A DNA stretch of 64,000 nt from Streptomyces sp. DG2A-72 (GCF_030499575.1 NZ_JASTLC010000001.1:2380001-2444000), one strand, 5' to 3'. Shown: positions 8,387 through 17,151, counted from the first letter of the stretch. Notes: generated from the letters alone by a model not told the origin. A program made the numbers and translations.

Positions 8387-9319
8387 ATGACCAACGCCCT
8401 TGAACTCACCGGAATATCCCACCGCCGCGTCAACCTCGGCGAGATCGAGATGCATGTCACCGAACTCGGCACCGGCCCTGCCGTGCTCTTCCTGCACGGC
8501 CATCCGGCGCTGTGGCTCACCTGGCGGCACCAGATGGCCGCCATAACCGAGGCCGGATACCGGGCCATCGCCCCGGACCAGCGTGGCTACGGCGACACCT
8601 CCATCCCGAGCGATGTCCAGGCGTACGACATCGAACACCTGTCAGGCGACGTGGTGCGACTGCTGGACGCGCTCGACCTGGAGCAGGCGGTCGTGGTCGG
8701 GCACGACTGGGGTGCGCTGGTCGCCTGGTACACGGCACTCATCCACCCGGACCGGGTCCGGGCCGTCGCCGGGCTGTCGGTCCCCTACGCCCCACGCACT
8801 CCCGTACCGCCCACCCAGCACTGGCGCGAGACGATGGGCGAGGACTTCTACATGCTCTGGCTCCAGGAACCCGGAGTCGCCGACGCACTCTTCAACGCCG
8901 ACGTCGAACGCGCACTCAACGGCCGCTGGATCCTGGACCGCGACGGATGGCGCAACGAGCCGGCCACCAATGCCCTCACCTTCCGCTCCCCCGAGGACCA
9001 CCAGATGGTGACTGCCGCGCTGAAGCGGAACGGCTGGACCGGGCCGCTGAACTGGTACCGCAACTTCGACCGCAACTGGGAGCTGCTGGCCCGCTACGAC
9101 GGGCGCACCGTCGACCAGCCCGCCCTGTTCATCGGCGGCGAGAAGGACCAAGTGCTGCGGTTCATGCCACCGTCGCTGATGGACGGCCACGTCACCGACC
9201 TGCGCGGCGCCGACATCCTGCCCGGGGTGTCGCACTGGATGCAGGAGGAGGCCCCTGATCAGGTCAACCGACGTCTGCTGGACTTCCTGGCGGGACTCTC
9301 GGGCCAAACCCCCGACTGA
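8387..9319 (+). CDS. Alpha/beta hydrolase, epoxide-hydrolase-like
   Basis: 310 aa. The oxyanion motif HGHP is at residues 37-40, the nucleophile Asp107 is in VVGHDWGALVAW, a second Asp is in GGEKDQV and the catalytic His is in GVSHWMQEEAP. A cap segment with LNWYRNFDRNWELL could supply the Tyr seen in soluble epoxide hydrolases. An Asp nucleophile fits epoxide hydrolases or dehalogenases, not esterases. ATG 8387 follows CCGGAG and matches the family N-terminus; the frame is open further upstream without a good site. The likely promoter lies next to the 8148 inverted repeat. Confidence 0.88.
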   Translation: MTNALELTGISHRRVNLGEIEMHVTELGTGPAVLFLHGHPALWLTWRHQMAAITEAGYRAIAPDQRGYGDTSIPSDVQAYDIEHLSGDVVRLLDALDLEQAVVVGHDWGALVAWYTALIHPDRVRAVAGLSVPYAPRTPVPPTQHWRETMGEDFYMLWLQEPGVADALFNADVERALNGRWILDRDGWRNEPATNALTFRSPEDHQMVTAALKRNGWTGPLNWYRNFDRNWELLARYDGRTVDQPALFIGGEKDQVLRFMPPSLMDGHVTDLRGADILPGVSHWMQEEAPDQVNRRLLDFLAGLSGQTPD

Positions 9320-9649
9320 CCGGCGTCGGGCCGCGAGGGGGCACGGCAGGAAAACTCCCAGACAGCCGCGGCTCGAGCCGACCTCGCCGACCAGGCGGCG
9401 TCAGCCGTCGCGCAGCGCCTTGCGCGGCGTCTTGCATCGGATGCGGGGGGGCTTCGTCGTCTCCGGCTCCACAGACTGTCCCTATGACGGGGGGGCATAC
9501 CGGTGTGTGACCACAGACGTTAGTGGTCACACACCGAGGATAGTTGGCACCGGGATTATGTGGGATCAGGGTGACGGCCGAGCCGTGATACGGCAGTTGG
9601 CACTTCGCCACGAGCACTGGAAACGCCGTCGACTCCGACTCCGTGGCGA
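9320..9649. other. Non-coding gap with one long hairpin
   Basis: No plausible gene is seen in either direction. The only structure is the perfect inverted repeat at 9502-9535. The stretch separates an intact hydrolase from an amidohydrolase remnant whose N-terminus is missing, so part of it may be decayed coding sequence beyond recognition. Confidence 0.4.
9502..9535. repeat. Perfect 13-bp inverted repeat
   Basis: Arms GGTGTGTGACCAC (9502-9514) and GTGGTCACACACC (9523-9535) are separated by 8 nt. No T-run follows on either side, so it reads more like a protein-binding dyad than a factor-independent terminator, although it would also form a strong hairpin behind the hydrolase gene. No matching copy was noticed elsewhere in the window. 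Confidence 0.6.
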
Positions 9650-10375
9650 GTGCGGCTCCAACTGGCTGTGCGGATCACCAACGAGGGATGGCAGCGGGGT
9701 CGGCCGCGTGTCGGGATCACCTGGTCGGTGTCAGGACGGTGGCCTTCAGCACCCGCAGTTGGCCGTTCGTCAGCTGGAGCGCTGCGTCGCCGACCTCGCT
9801 CTCCGCGGCGTGCAGATCGGTACAAGGGCGAGAGAGCGGGAACTGGACCACCAGGCGCCGGCCAGCTTCTGGGCTGCCGCCGAAGAGTTCGGCGCGCTGG
9901 TGATCACCCACCCATGGGGGTGCACGCTGAGCGAGCGTCTCACCGCCCACTACCTGACCAATACCGTCGGCATTCCGGTGGAGACCGCCGTCGCTCTTTC
10001 GCGCATCGTGTTCTCCGGACTGCTGGACCGCCACCCGGCCCTCGACATCTGCTCGGTGCACAGGGGCGGCTATCTGCCTATCTACCCGGCCGGTCGGACC
10101 ACGCGTGGCATGTGCACCCAGAGGCGCGCAACTGCGAACACGCGCCCAGTTCCTACCTACGGCGGATCTGGTTCGACTCGCTGGTCTACTCCTCGGCGGG
10201 GCTGCGGGCACTGGTCGACGCGGTCGGAGCCGACCGGATCCTGCTCGGCAGCGGCTGCCCTCTCGATATGGGAGTGCTGTTGACCGTGTCGAGAGGGCAG
10301 GTCTCAACGCCGCCTCGACGGCCGCGATCATCAGCAGCAACGCCACGCGCGTGTTCCAGCGGGCCGCCGGTTCTC
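9650..10375 (+). pseudogene. Amidohydrolase (PF04909, ACMSD-like) remnant in three frames
   Basis: Successive pieces in changing frames spell a metal-dependent decarboxylase/hydrolase of the aminocarboxymuconate-semialdehyde decarboxylase type: LAVRITNEG; then CRDHLVGVRTVAF; then LQHPQLAVRQLERCVADLAL, FWAAAEEFGALVITHPWG, VGIPVETAVALSRIVFSGLL; after about 10090 SDHAWHVHPEARNCEHAPSS and AGLRALVDAVGADRILLGSG; and after about 10270 VERAGLNAASTAAIISSNAT. At least four shifts are required. The N-terminal metal-binding HxH segment is absent and the usual GSDYP motif reads GSGCPLD. It is clearly non-functional. Confidence 0.75.
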
Positions 10376-10611
10376 GGCCGCCTGGGGGGCACGGCCGACC
10401 GGTGACGGTGCCCCGTGAATTTTCCCACCTGTATCAGGCGGTTCTCCGGATGGTCGAGGAACCGTCCGCCGTGCGACTGATCATCGCTCCCCGACACGGT
10501 CCAACTGCGTGGTGGCGCAGTCCAGTTCGCCCGCAGCACCTCAGGGGCGGCGACGGGCAAGGTGGTGAAATCCGTTCCCGAGCGGTGACACGGGACTTGG
10601 CCCGTAAGGGT

Positions 10612-11367
10612 CTACGGTGCCGGATGCGGAGTCAGGTGTGTGGCGAAGAAGGCTTCGATGCGTCGCCATGCGTCGGCGGAGGCTTCGGGGTCCGGGCCGA
10701 ACCCGGTGACGCGGAACAGTGGTTGCAGCACGCGCGGCCCGAACTGTGCATCGTTGAGGAAGGCGTGGCCCGCCGGCTCGGGGTACTCCTTGACGTCGTG
10801 GATGACGCCGAGCCGGTCGAGGGCGGTCTCCAGCTTGGTCGCGGCGCCCTTTCCGACCACGGGGTCGCGACGGCCGTAGCTTCCGACGACGGGGCATGCT
10901 CCGGCCAGGACCTTGTCGGGATCCTCGGGCAGCCTGCCGTAGTTGGCGGAGACCGCATCATAGTCTCCGCTGCCTGCTGTCATCAGGGCGAAGGCTCCAC
11001 CCATGCAGAAGCCGATGATCCCGATCCTGCCGGTGCAGTCCGGATCATCGGCCAGGGCCGCCCGGGCTGCCGCTATGTCCTGGTAGGCAGGTCCCTGGCC
11101 GGAGGTCGCGGCCCGCATGGTCGAGACCAGGCAGCGCCGTATTCCTCCGTCGGTGTACAGGTTGGCCATCATGGTCAAGTATCCGGCGTGGGCGAGACGT
11201 TCGGCGTGGCGGCGCATATTGGCCTCCACTCCGAGCATCTCGTGTACAACGACGACACCCGGCCACGGGCCCGGTCCGTCGGGGCGGGTGAGGTAGCCGG
11301 TCAGACGTCGGGAGCCGCCGGCGGAGGCGCTGCGGGAGCTCAGGTCGATGGGGGTGGTCACGGGCAC
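10612..11367 (-). CDS. Dienelactone hydrolase family protein
   Basis: About 251 aa. The nucleophile is Cys121 in GIIGFCMGGAFAL; the acid is probably in GSYGRRDPVVG and the His in PAGHAFLND. The HEMLGVEANMRRHAERLAHAGY segment is typical of carboxymethylenebutenolidase-type proteins that open lactones in aromatic or chloroaromatic breakdown. GTG 11367 follows GGAGG at 5 nt; a second GTG lies at 11361, and the open frame further upstream is not conserved. It runs leftward in the same zone as other hydrolases, downstream of the TetR gene. The substrate is unknown. Confidence 0.85.
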   Translation of the reverse strand: MPVTTPIDLSSRSASAGGSRRLTGYLTRPDGPGPWPGVVVVHEMLGVEANMRRHAERLAHAGYLTMMANLYTDGGIRRCLVSTMRAATSGQGPAYQDIAAARAALADDPDCTGRIGIIGFCMGGAFALMTAGSGDYDAVSANYGRLPEDPDKVLAGACPVVGSYGRRDPVVGKGAATKLETALDRLGVIHDVKEYPEPAGHAFLNDAQFGPRVLQPLFRVTGFGPDPEASADAWRRIEAFFATHLTPHPAP

Positions 11368-11770
11368 GGTGTCCTCCAAGACGGAACAATGGGCGAGCGG
11401 TGGGCAGGAGGAGACGACAGCCTGCTGAAAGGGGATCCACGACCGGGCTTCAGAACCGGGGAACAGCAGGTGTCGGGAGTCCAGGAACGTTGCCCGGGAA
11501 CGTGGCACCGGCCCGGGAGACGGGCGTAGTCGAGGAGGCCGGTGAGGCGGGGCGGAGCGAGGCTTCGGTACACATGGTCAGGGGGCGTCAGGTGCCCCGG
11601 GAGTACGGGGCGAGCGCCATCCCTTCACGCAGGTCGAGTGGGCAAGAGCCGTGACTTCCCAGGGCGGGGACCAGTATCGGGCTGACGAGGTCCGTAAGGC
11701 CTGGGCGGGTCGGGTGGCTTGGGCGATCTATGGGACGGTCCCGCGACTGCGCGGGCGGCACGGCCCCCGC
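11368..11770. other. Gap between dienelactone hydrolase and TetR gene
   Basis: About 400 nt without a supportable gene. Translations in all frames are Arg/Pro-rich and lack recognisable motifs or ribosome sites. It may contain the promoter of the dienelactone hydrolase gene. No TGCAT-type dyad was seen here. Confidence 0.4.
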
Positions 11771-12421
11771 TCAGTGTGCCGCCAGCCCGTCGAGGAGGAG
11801 GTCCAGCTTGGCGCGCAGGGCCGGCAACAGCGGGAAGGGCGCGTTGTCTTCCTGGCGGGCCTGCAGCCAGCGGTGAACGGTGTCGGTGTAGCAGGCGGAC
11901 AAGGCCTCCGCGACGGTCTGCGCCGGGATCGAGCGCCGGAACTCGCCGGTCTCCTGCCCCTGTTGGACAGCATCGCGGAAGGTGTCGATGACAGGAAAGG
12001 GGCTCTCGAAGGTGCCCAGTTCGCTCAGCCAGCCTAGCGTGATCACCCGGGCCATCCGCGCGTCCTGCTCGTTCGCCTCCGCCAAGGCCTCCAACTGCAG
12101 TTCGAGCCGGTGCCGTGCGGACCTCTGCCGGACATCGTCCTCGGCGAGTCGGGCGGTCACCAGCTCGCGTCGGTCGGCCACCCAGGCTTCCAACATGTCC
12201 CGCTTGCGCGGGAAATGATTGAAAACGGTTCGGCGCGCCAGGTCTGCACGCTCGGCGATCTGGTCGACAGAGGTCCCGGTGTAGCCCTGCTCGGTGAACA
12301 GCTCCAGGGCCGCGTCCAGAATCCGGGCGCGTATCTGCCGGCGCTGCCGCTCTCTGCGGCCGACCGGTTCCGAAGCGGTCGGCGCCGGGGAGTGCGGAGC
12401 AGGTGCGGGCGATCGGGTCAC
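11771..12421 (-). CDS. TetR family transcriptional regulator
   Basis: 216 aa. The N-terminal HTH is at about residues 30-76 (IRARILDAALELFTEQGYTG, TSVDQIAERADLARRTVFNH, FPRKRDMLEAW). The C-terminal half is a helical ligand/dimer domain without a known signature. The likely operator is the perfect dyad at 12512-12533, about 90-110 nt upstream of the start, implying autoregulation. Related TGCAT dyads precede hydrolase genes at 8387 and 15813. It probably represses the surrounding hydrolytic genes in response to an aromatic or ester compound (inference). Confidence 0.92.
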   Translation of the reverse strand: MTRSPAPAPHSPAPTASEPVGRRERQRRQIRARILDAALELFTEQGYTGTSVDQIAERADLARRTVFNHFPRKRDMLEAWVADRRELVTARLAEDDVRQRSARHRLELQLEALAEANEQDARMARVITLGWLSELGTFESPFPVIDTFRDAVQQGQETGEFRRSIPAQTVAEALSACYTDTVHRWLQARQEDNAPFPLLPALRAKLDLLLDGLAAH

Positions 12422-12511
12422 GTGCCTTCCTTACGTCAAGTGTGGTCCTGCGGGTGCGACCAAGGATGTCGCCCCCATCGTATTCGTGCACCAACAATCC
12501 CTTGGCGCACT

Positions 12512-12533
12512 CTTGATGCACCGTTGCATCAAG
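12512..12533. promoter_or_regulatory. Perfect dyad upstream of the TetR gene, candidate autoregulatory operator
   Basis: CTTGATGCA (12512-12520), spacer CCGT, TGCATCAAG (12525-12533): 9-bp perfect arms. A weaker partner TGCACCAACAATCC lies at about 12487-12500 and resembles TGCACTAACAATGC inside the 8148 repeat. The position between the TetR start and the next gene upstream suits an operator-promoter. The ATGCACCGT core also occurs at 15871-15879. Confidence 0.65.
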
Positions 12534-12575
12534 GTAGCCGTTCGCCGTGCGTGCGGATCGCGCGCAGGTCGCGCG

Positions 12576-13536
12576 TCACAGGGGCCGTGCCTCTCCAGTC
12601 GTGATGCCCAGGAGTGCCTCCGCGGTGCCGTAGGCGATCTGCTCCCGGATCTCGTTTGGCAGGTCGAGCTGCTGGAACCAGTCGGTGGCGCGCTTGTTGT
12701 CGGAGAAGGGGTAGTCGACAAAGAGGATGATCCGGTCGTCACCGAACGCCTCCCGGGCCAGCTGGAACGGGCCGTCGAAGAAGTAGCCGCTGGTCGTGAC
12801 CCAGAAGTTGTGCCGGAAGTACACGCTGACCGGTTTGGCGAGGCGGTCCGCGTGCCGCGCGAACATGTCGTCGATCCGCCCCAGGTGGAAGGGGATGCCC
12901 TCGCCGAGGTGGCCGATGATGATCTTGAGTCCTGGCCAGCGATCGAAGACGCCGGCCACGATCAGACGCAGCGCGTGGAGAGACGTCTCGCAGTGCCAGC
13001 CATAATCCGGTCTTGAGTACCAGCCCCAACTCCGGGCGCAGGCCCGAGTAGTACACGTCGGCCACCTGTTGAGGGGGCATGCCGGGGTGCAGGTAGAGAG
13101 GGACGTCGAGTCGCGCCGCGGCCTCAAGGATCGGATGGAAGTCCGGGTGGTCGAGGAACCGTCCCCCGGTATTGCCGTTGATCATCGCTCCGACAAAGCC
13201 CAACTGGCTGACGGTGCGCTCCAGTTCGGCTGCGGCCGCATCCGGAGTGCTGACGGGCAGGGAGGCGAAGGCGGCAAACCTGTCCGGGTGGGCGGCGACG
13301 GTTTCGTACAGGGTGTCGTTGAGTGTGCGGGCGACCTCCGGTGGCGCTTCCTGGACCGCCGGCGCCACGAAGGAGAGCACCTGGACGTCGATACCGGCGG
13401 CGTCCATCTGCTCCAGCCGGACGTCCGTGTCCACGAGCTTGTCGTACTGCGCAGGTGGCATCCACGAGACGTCCATGCCTGTGGCGGCGAGGAGGTTCGG
13501 GGACGCGAAATGCTCTTCGATGGCGACGATACGCAT
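12576..13536 (-). pseudogene. Amidohydrolase/decarboxylase (PF04909) with a frameshift
   Basis: Starts with MRIVAIEEHFASPN, the N-terminus of gamma-resorcylate/2,3-dihydroxybenzoate decarboxylase-like proteins (metal ligands in EEHF), from ATG 13536 behind GGAG. The first frame runs to GLRPELGLVLKTG; near 13000-13020 the sequence continues in another frame as YGWHCETSLHALRLIVAGVF, KIIIGHLGEGIPFHLGRIDD, YFRHNFWVTTSGYFFDG and FGDDRIILFVDYPFSD to the stop at 12576. All conserved blocks are present, so only one lesion separates it from an intact gene of about 320 aa. A sequencing error is possible. The role would be decarboxylation or hydrolysis of an aromatic acid. Confidence 0.8.
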
Positions 13537-13752
13537 GCTTTCTCCTACGGATGTGATGGGAACAAACGCGACGTAGTGGGCGTGTGGAGTTGACGGTGGC
13601 GATGGCGGCGCACGCAGCACCTGTGAGAACAGGCGTCGCGGGCCGCCGTCGAGGACCTGTACCTCAACGTCGTGGGCGCCGATGAGGTAGGTGTCCCGGA
13701 GGCGGCGTCCCCGCAGTACGGCGTCGACGTCCGCGGCATCTTGCTGGAGGCG

Positions 13753-14355
13753 TCAGGCGACTGCCGAGGCGAGTAGTGCAGCGAGGCGGGCCGGCTCGCT
13801 GAGCATGGGGTAGTGGCCGGTCGGCAGCGCGATGACGGCCGCGTCGGCCAGCCCGGCGAAGAAGGGGTTCCCCTCCTCGATCATGGCCTGCACCTGCTCC
13901 GGAGGAATCGAGCAGGCGATGAGGGTGCACGGCGGCAGCGGCTTGCCGGACAGCCGCAGCGGCTGCGTCATGGTCGCGTACGGATGCGGCGTGGCAAGGC
14001 GGCGCAGGCGCGCGAGCTGCGCCTCGTCCAGCCCGGCGAGGTTTACGGGATCCGCGGCCGGATCGAACGGCAGGGGCGGCAGATGCCGGCCGTCGCCGAC
14101 GAGTGCGGCGGTCCGCTCCCGCTCCTGGGGCGGAAACAGTTCGACGAACGCCGCGCCGCCGGGCGGCGGGCAGCTGTCCACATAGACCACGTGGGCGACC
14201 CGGTCGCCCAGCCGGTCGGCCGCCCCGGTGACCGGCGCGCCCGCGTAGCTGTGGGCGACGAGTACCACATCGTGCACTTCCTCGGCCTCGACCAAGGCAG
14301 TGATGTCGGTGATGTGGGTCTCCAGGCCGGTGTGGGGGCCGGCGAGGTGCTCCCG
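13753..14355 (-). pseudogene. Alpha/beta hydrolase lacking its N-terminus, fused to an IclR remnant
   Basis: From REHLAGPHTGLETHITDITA the sequence follows the salicylate-esterase/EstC-like family: nucleophile Ser in VVLVAHSYAGAPVTG, then VVYVDSCPPPGGAAFVELF, CTLIACSIPPEQVQAM and the His of ALPTGHYPMLSEP. The first about 40 residues (strand 1 and oxyanion loop) are missing. Instead the open frame is continuous upstream with the sequence VPVLDRGG of an IclR protein (frame open to a GTG near 14379). The catalytic Ser and His remain, but a fold without the first strands is unlikely to work. Confidence 0.7.
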
Positions 14356-14690
14356 CCCGCCACGGTCCAGCACGGGCACGGCGACACGGCCAGACCCGGC
14401 TGGTGCTCCTCGTCGTCGAACGCCACGCCCGTAGGCCGAATCCGATCCAACTCGGCGGACAACTCGTCGAGGTCGGTGATCGTGCGGTCGGTGAACCGCC
14501 GCAGCTGTCGGCCCATCGCCCGCTCGGCCTGCGGCCCGTACACCGCCTGGCCCAGATGGTGCAGGCGTTCACCGAGCCGGTATCCCGTGCCGTGGCGCTC
14601 CACCATGCCGTGCCGTACGTTCCAGGTCTTGTCGGCGGCGGCCCGGTCATCGCGTGCCCTGGCGGCGAGGATGACGGTCATGGGGTTCAC
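14356..14690 (-). pseudogene. IclR family regulator remnant
   Basis: Leftward frames show GMVERHGTGYRLGERLHHLG, the wing end of an IclR HTH, then after a missing central effector region LRRFTDRTITDLDELSAELD and GVAFDDEEHQPGL, and after a one-base shift RVAVPVLDRGG. These are the standard C-terminal effector blocks ('TitdpdaLraELa.iR..GvAfD.EE...Gl.cvAvPV.d..G'). The HTH core and about 80 effector residues are deleted. It joins the hydrolase remnant at about 14355. Confidence 0.65.
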
Positions 14691-14739
14691 CTCAGCTCAA
14701 GTGAGTGGGCGTCACTTTCAGTTGACCGCCCCGAAACCT

Positions 14740-15813
14740 TTACCGGAGCTGGTCGCGGAGCCACTGCAGGCTCCAGGGGACGATCTCCTGGGCCTTCTGC
14801 ATGGCGCAGTGGGTGGCGTTCGGGACGAGGCGGACGACGGTGTTCGGGCGGGACTCGAGCGGCCTGGAGTCGTCGGCCGGGACGTGCTGGTCCTGGTCTC
14901 CGTTGACGTAGAGCAGCGGTACGGGGTCGCTGCCCCAGTCGTCCAGGAGCCCCTGCGTACGCAGTGAGAAGGCGGCCATGGCGGCCTGGAGTTCGGTGAG
15001 GCTCGGCTCGGCGTCCAGCCGCAGGGAGTTGCCGAAGATGCCGGGCATGCCGAATCGGAGCCGGGCGGCGGCCCCGGGAGAGAAGGCGGTGTCGATGAGC
15101 CCGCCGATGCTCACCGCGGCGTCGACCATCCGGCGCAGCGCCAGCTTGATCGTCCAGTGCCCGCCGAAGCTGAAGCCGACGGTCCCCACCTTGCGCGCCT
15201 CGGGAAAGCGGCGGCGCAGCCAGTCCAGGACGTTGCCGACGTACAGCTCTCCGTCGGGTCCGCTGGCTACCGGCGATTCCCCGGTGCCGGCCATGTCGAC
15301 GGTGGCCACCCGCGCGCCGACCAGGCGAGCCGTCGCGAGCGCGGTGGCGTGCACCTCGACCTTCCAGGTGTCCACGCCGCTGAAGACCAGCACGATCGGG
15401 GCGTCCGCGGGCAGGTTCTCGGGGACGTAGAGGTGGGTGGGGACCTGCACGGTTTCTCCGCGGAAGTCCACGTCGATCACGTGGCGCTCGAAGGGCACCT
15501 CGAAGTGCGACGAGGCCTCCAGGAAGGTGCGCAGGTGGTTCTCGTATGCCCGGGTGTGCGCCGCGTTGCCGCCCAGGACCGGGAACTTGGCGATCCCGTA
15601 CAGGTGGCTGGCCTTCAGCAGATCACCGTCCTTCTCGGCCTGCTCGGCGAGGAGGGACCACTCGTGCACCCAGCCCCCGGGGCCCTCGGCCCACAGGTCG
15701 CTGATGCGACGGGACATCTCCTCCAGAACAGCGTCCTCGGTACCCCCGAACCGCCACTGGGGCGCGCGCTCCTCGATGAGTTCTGCGGGGTCTACGGCGA
15801 AGGTGAACGGCAT
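14740..15813 (-). CDS. FrsA/DUF1100-like alpha/beta hydrolase
   Basis: 357 aa. A helical N-terminal part (residues 1-105) precedes an alpha/beta hydrolase domain with nucleophile Ser215 (GFSFGGHW), Asp in NGDQDQHVP and His in NATHCAM. The organisation matches the FrsA / 2,6-dihydroxypseudooxynicotine hydrolase-like group, in which some members cleave C-C bonds. ATG 15813 follows CTGGAGG at 7 nt. A cluster of TGCAT dyads lies 59-91 nt upstream of the start and probably regulates it together with the TetR gene. Confidence 0.88.
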   Translation of the reverse strand: MPFTFAVDPAELIEERAPQWRFGGTEDAVLEEMSRRISDLWAEGPGGWVHEWSLLAEQAEKDGDLLKASHLYGIAKFPVLGGNAAHTRAYENHLRTFLEASSHFEVPFERHVIDVDFRGETVQVPTHLYVPENLPADAPIVLVFSGVDTWKVEVHATALATARLVGARVATVDMAGTGESPVASGPDGELYVGNVLDWLRRRFPEARKVGTVGFSFGGHWTIKLALRRMVDAAVSIGGLIDTAFSPGAAARLRFGMPGIFGNSLRLDAEPSLTELQAAMAAFSLRTQGLLDDWGSDPVPLLYVNGDQDQHVPADDSRPLESRPNTVVRLVPNATHCAMQKAQEIVPWSLQWLRDQLR

Positions 15814-16180
15814 GGTGCGGCCTCCAGACGGTGAGACGGCGGAGCGGTCATGTGCGCCCCACCTCTAATCATGCACCGTAATGCAATAATGCATCAGTGA
15901 TGCATTTGCAGAAACGCTCAGTCGCCCGCATCAGGCATCTCGTCGAGTGACACGCGCGCGAATGGCCTTGTTGGGTCGGGGGCGGGACGCCGTGCGTCCT
16001 TGCGGGCGTCGGTCTTCCCGTCCCCGCCCGCCGAACCCGCCGTGCGAGTTGGCCCCGCAACGGTGCGCCTGCCGACAAACTCATCCGTCCTGGTGGGGCT
16101 GGTGTACGGGCGGTGTCGAGCGCGGGCGCTTGGGCGGGTGCTCTGGGCACCTGGTGAGCGGTCGGGCAGGATGATCTGTC
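15814..16180. other. Upstream region of the FrsA-like gene and left flank of the transposase remnant
   Basis: The first about 90 nt hold the TGCAT operator-like repeats (15872-15904). The remaining about 270 nt up to the transposase start contain no recognisable gene, and no terminal inverted repeat of the element could be identified by eye. Confidence 0.4.
15872..15904. promoter_or_regulatory. Overlapping TGCAT dyads, candidate TetR operator
   Basis: Three overlapping symmetric elements: ATGCA-CCGTA-ATGCA half-sites (15871-15885), AATGCA-ATAA-TGCATC (15880-15895) and the perfect TGCATCA-G-TGATGCA (15890-15904). The ATGCACCGT string is shared with the dyad upstream of the TetR gene. Located directly upstream of the leftward hydrolase gene starting at 15813. 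Confidence 0.6.
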
Positions 16181-16925
16181 GTGCTGCTTCGACTTGCCTG
16201 TCTGCGTGTGACGAACGCGTTCGCGATGCTGCGCCTGCTGCCGATGAGCGACCATGGCAAGGACATCGAGATCCTCGCGCTGCGTCATCAGATCACGGTG
16301 CTGGAACGCCAACTCGGCCGGGATCGGGTGCGGTTCGCCCCGAGTGACCGGGCGTTCCTGGCCGCGCTGCTGCACCGGCTCCCGCGCGGTGTGCTGCGCC
16401 GGGCACGGCTGCTGGTGCGCCCGGACACCGTGCTGCGCTGGCACCGTGACCTGGTCTCGCGCCGCCACGCGGCCCGTTCCCGGCCGGGGCGTGCGGGTCG
16501 GCCGCGTACCGTGCGCTCGATCCGCGTTCTCGTGCTGCGTCCGGCGCGGGAGAATCCCGGGTGGGGCTACCGGCGCATCCACGGCGAGCTGCTCGTTGTG
16601 GGCGTGCAGGTGGCCGCCGCCTCCACCGTGTGGGAGATCCTGAAGGAGGCGGGGATCGCCCCGGCACCCGAGCGGGATTCCACCACCTGGACGGACTTTC
16701 TGCGCTCCCAGGCCGACGCCGCTGGCGTGTGACTTCTTCGAGACGGTCACCCTGACCGGGGCATGGCTGTACGTGCTCGCGGTGATCAGGCACGCCGGCC
16801 GGCGCATCTGCGTCCTGGGCACGACGGCGCACCCGACCGCCTCCTGGGCGGCGCAGGCCGCCAGGAACCTCGTCATGGACCTCGAGGATGCCGGCTGCCG
16901 GGCCCGGTTCATGATCCGCGACCGC
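16181..16925 (+). mobile_element. Truncated, frameshifted integrase-type (rve) transposase, copy 1
   Basis: Starts MLLRLACLRVTNAFAMLRLL and follows an integrase-core transposase common in actinobacteria: ALRHQITVLERQLGRDRVRF, WHRDLVSRRHAARSRPGRAG, NPGWGYRRIHGELLVVGVQV and ERDSTTWTDFLRSQAD. The frame stops at 16732; two bases out of frame it resumes with CDFFETVTLTGAWLYVLAVI (first catalytic Asp) and LVMDLEDAGCRARFMIRDRD (second Asp). It ends there, so the catalytic Glu and the C-terminus are missing. The exact IS family (IS481/IS3-like) was not resolved. Confidence 0.75.
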
Positions 16926-17039
16926 GATCTGATGGCGCGGAGCCAGGACCTCCACGTTCATGTCCCGATCGCTCATCGGCAGCAGCCGCAACATCGCGAA
17001 GACGCTCGCCATGCCCAGGTATGCCAGTCGCAGCAGCAT
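16926..17039 (-). mobile_element. N-terminal fragment of a second, inverted copy of the same transposase
   Basis: On the minus strand from 17039 the translation MLLRLAYLGMASVFAMLRLL followed by PMSDRDMNVEVLAPRHQIA matches the first about 39 residues of copy 1 with substitutions. It meets the truncated end of copy 1 at about 16925, so the two fragments are inverted relative to each other. The divergence shows this is a related copy and not a simple duplication of the same DNA. Confidence 0.7.
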
Positions 17040-17151
17040 GGCCGGTCATCATGCCTGGGTGATCGCCAGGCGTACCAGCGTGGTCGACGCCGGCGAAGCG
17101 GCCGACATCCCGCGAACCGTCGCGCACTGACTCCGAACAGCGCGGATCACG

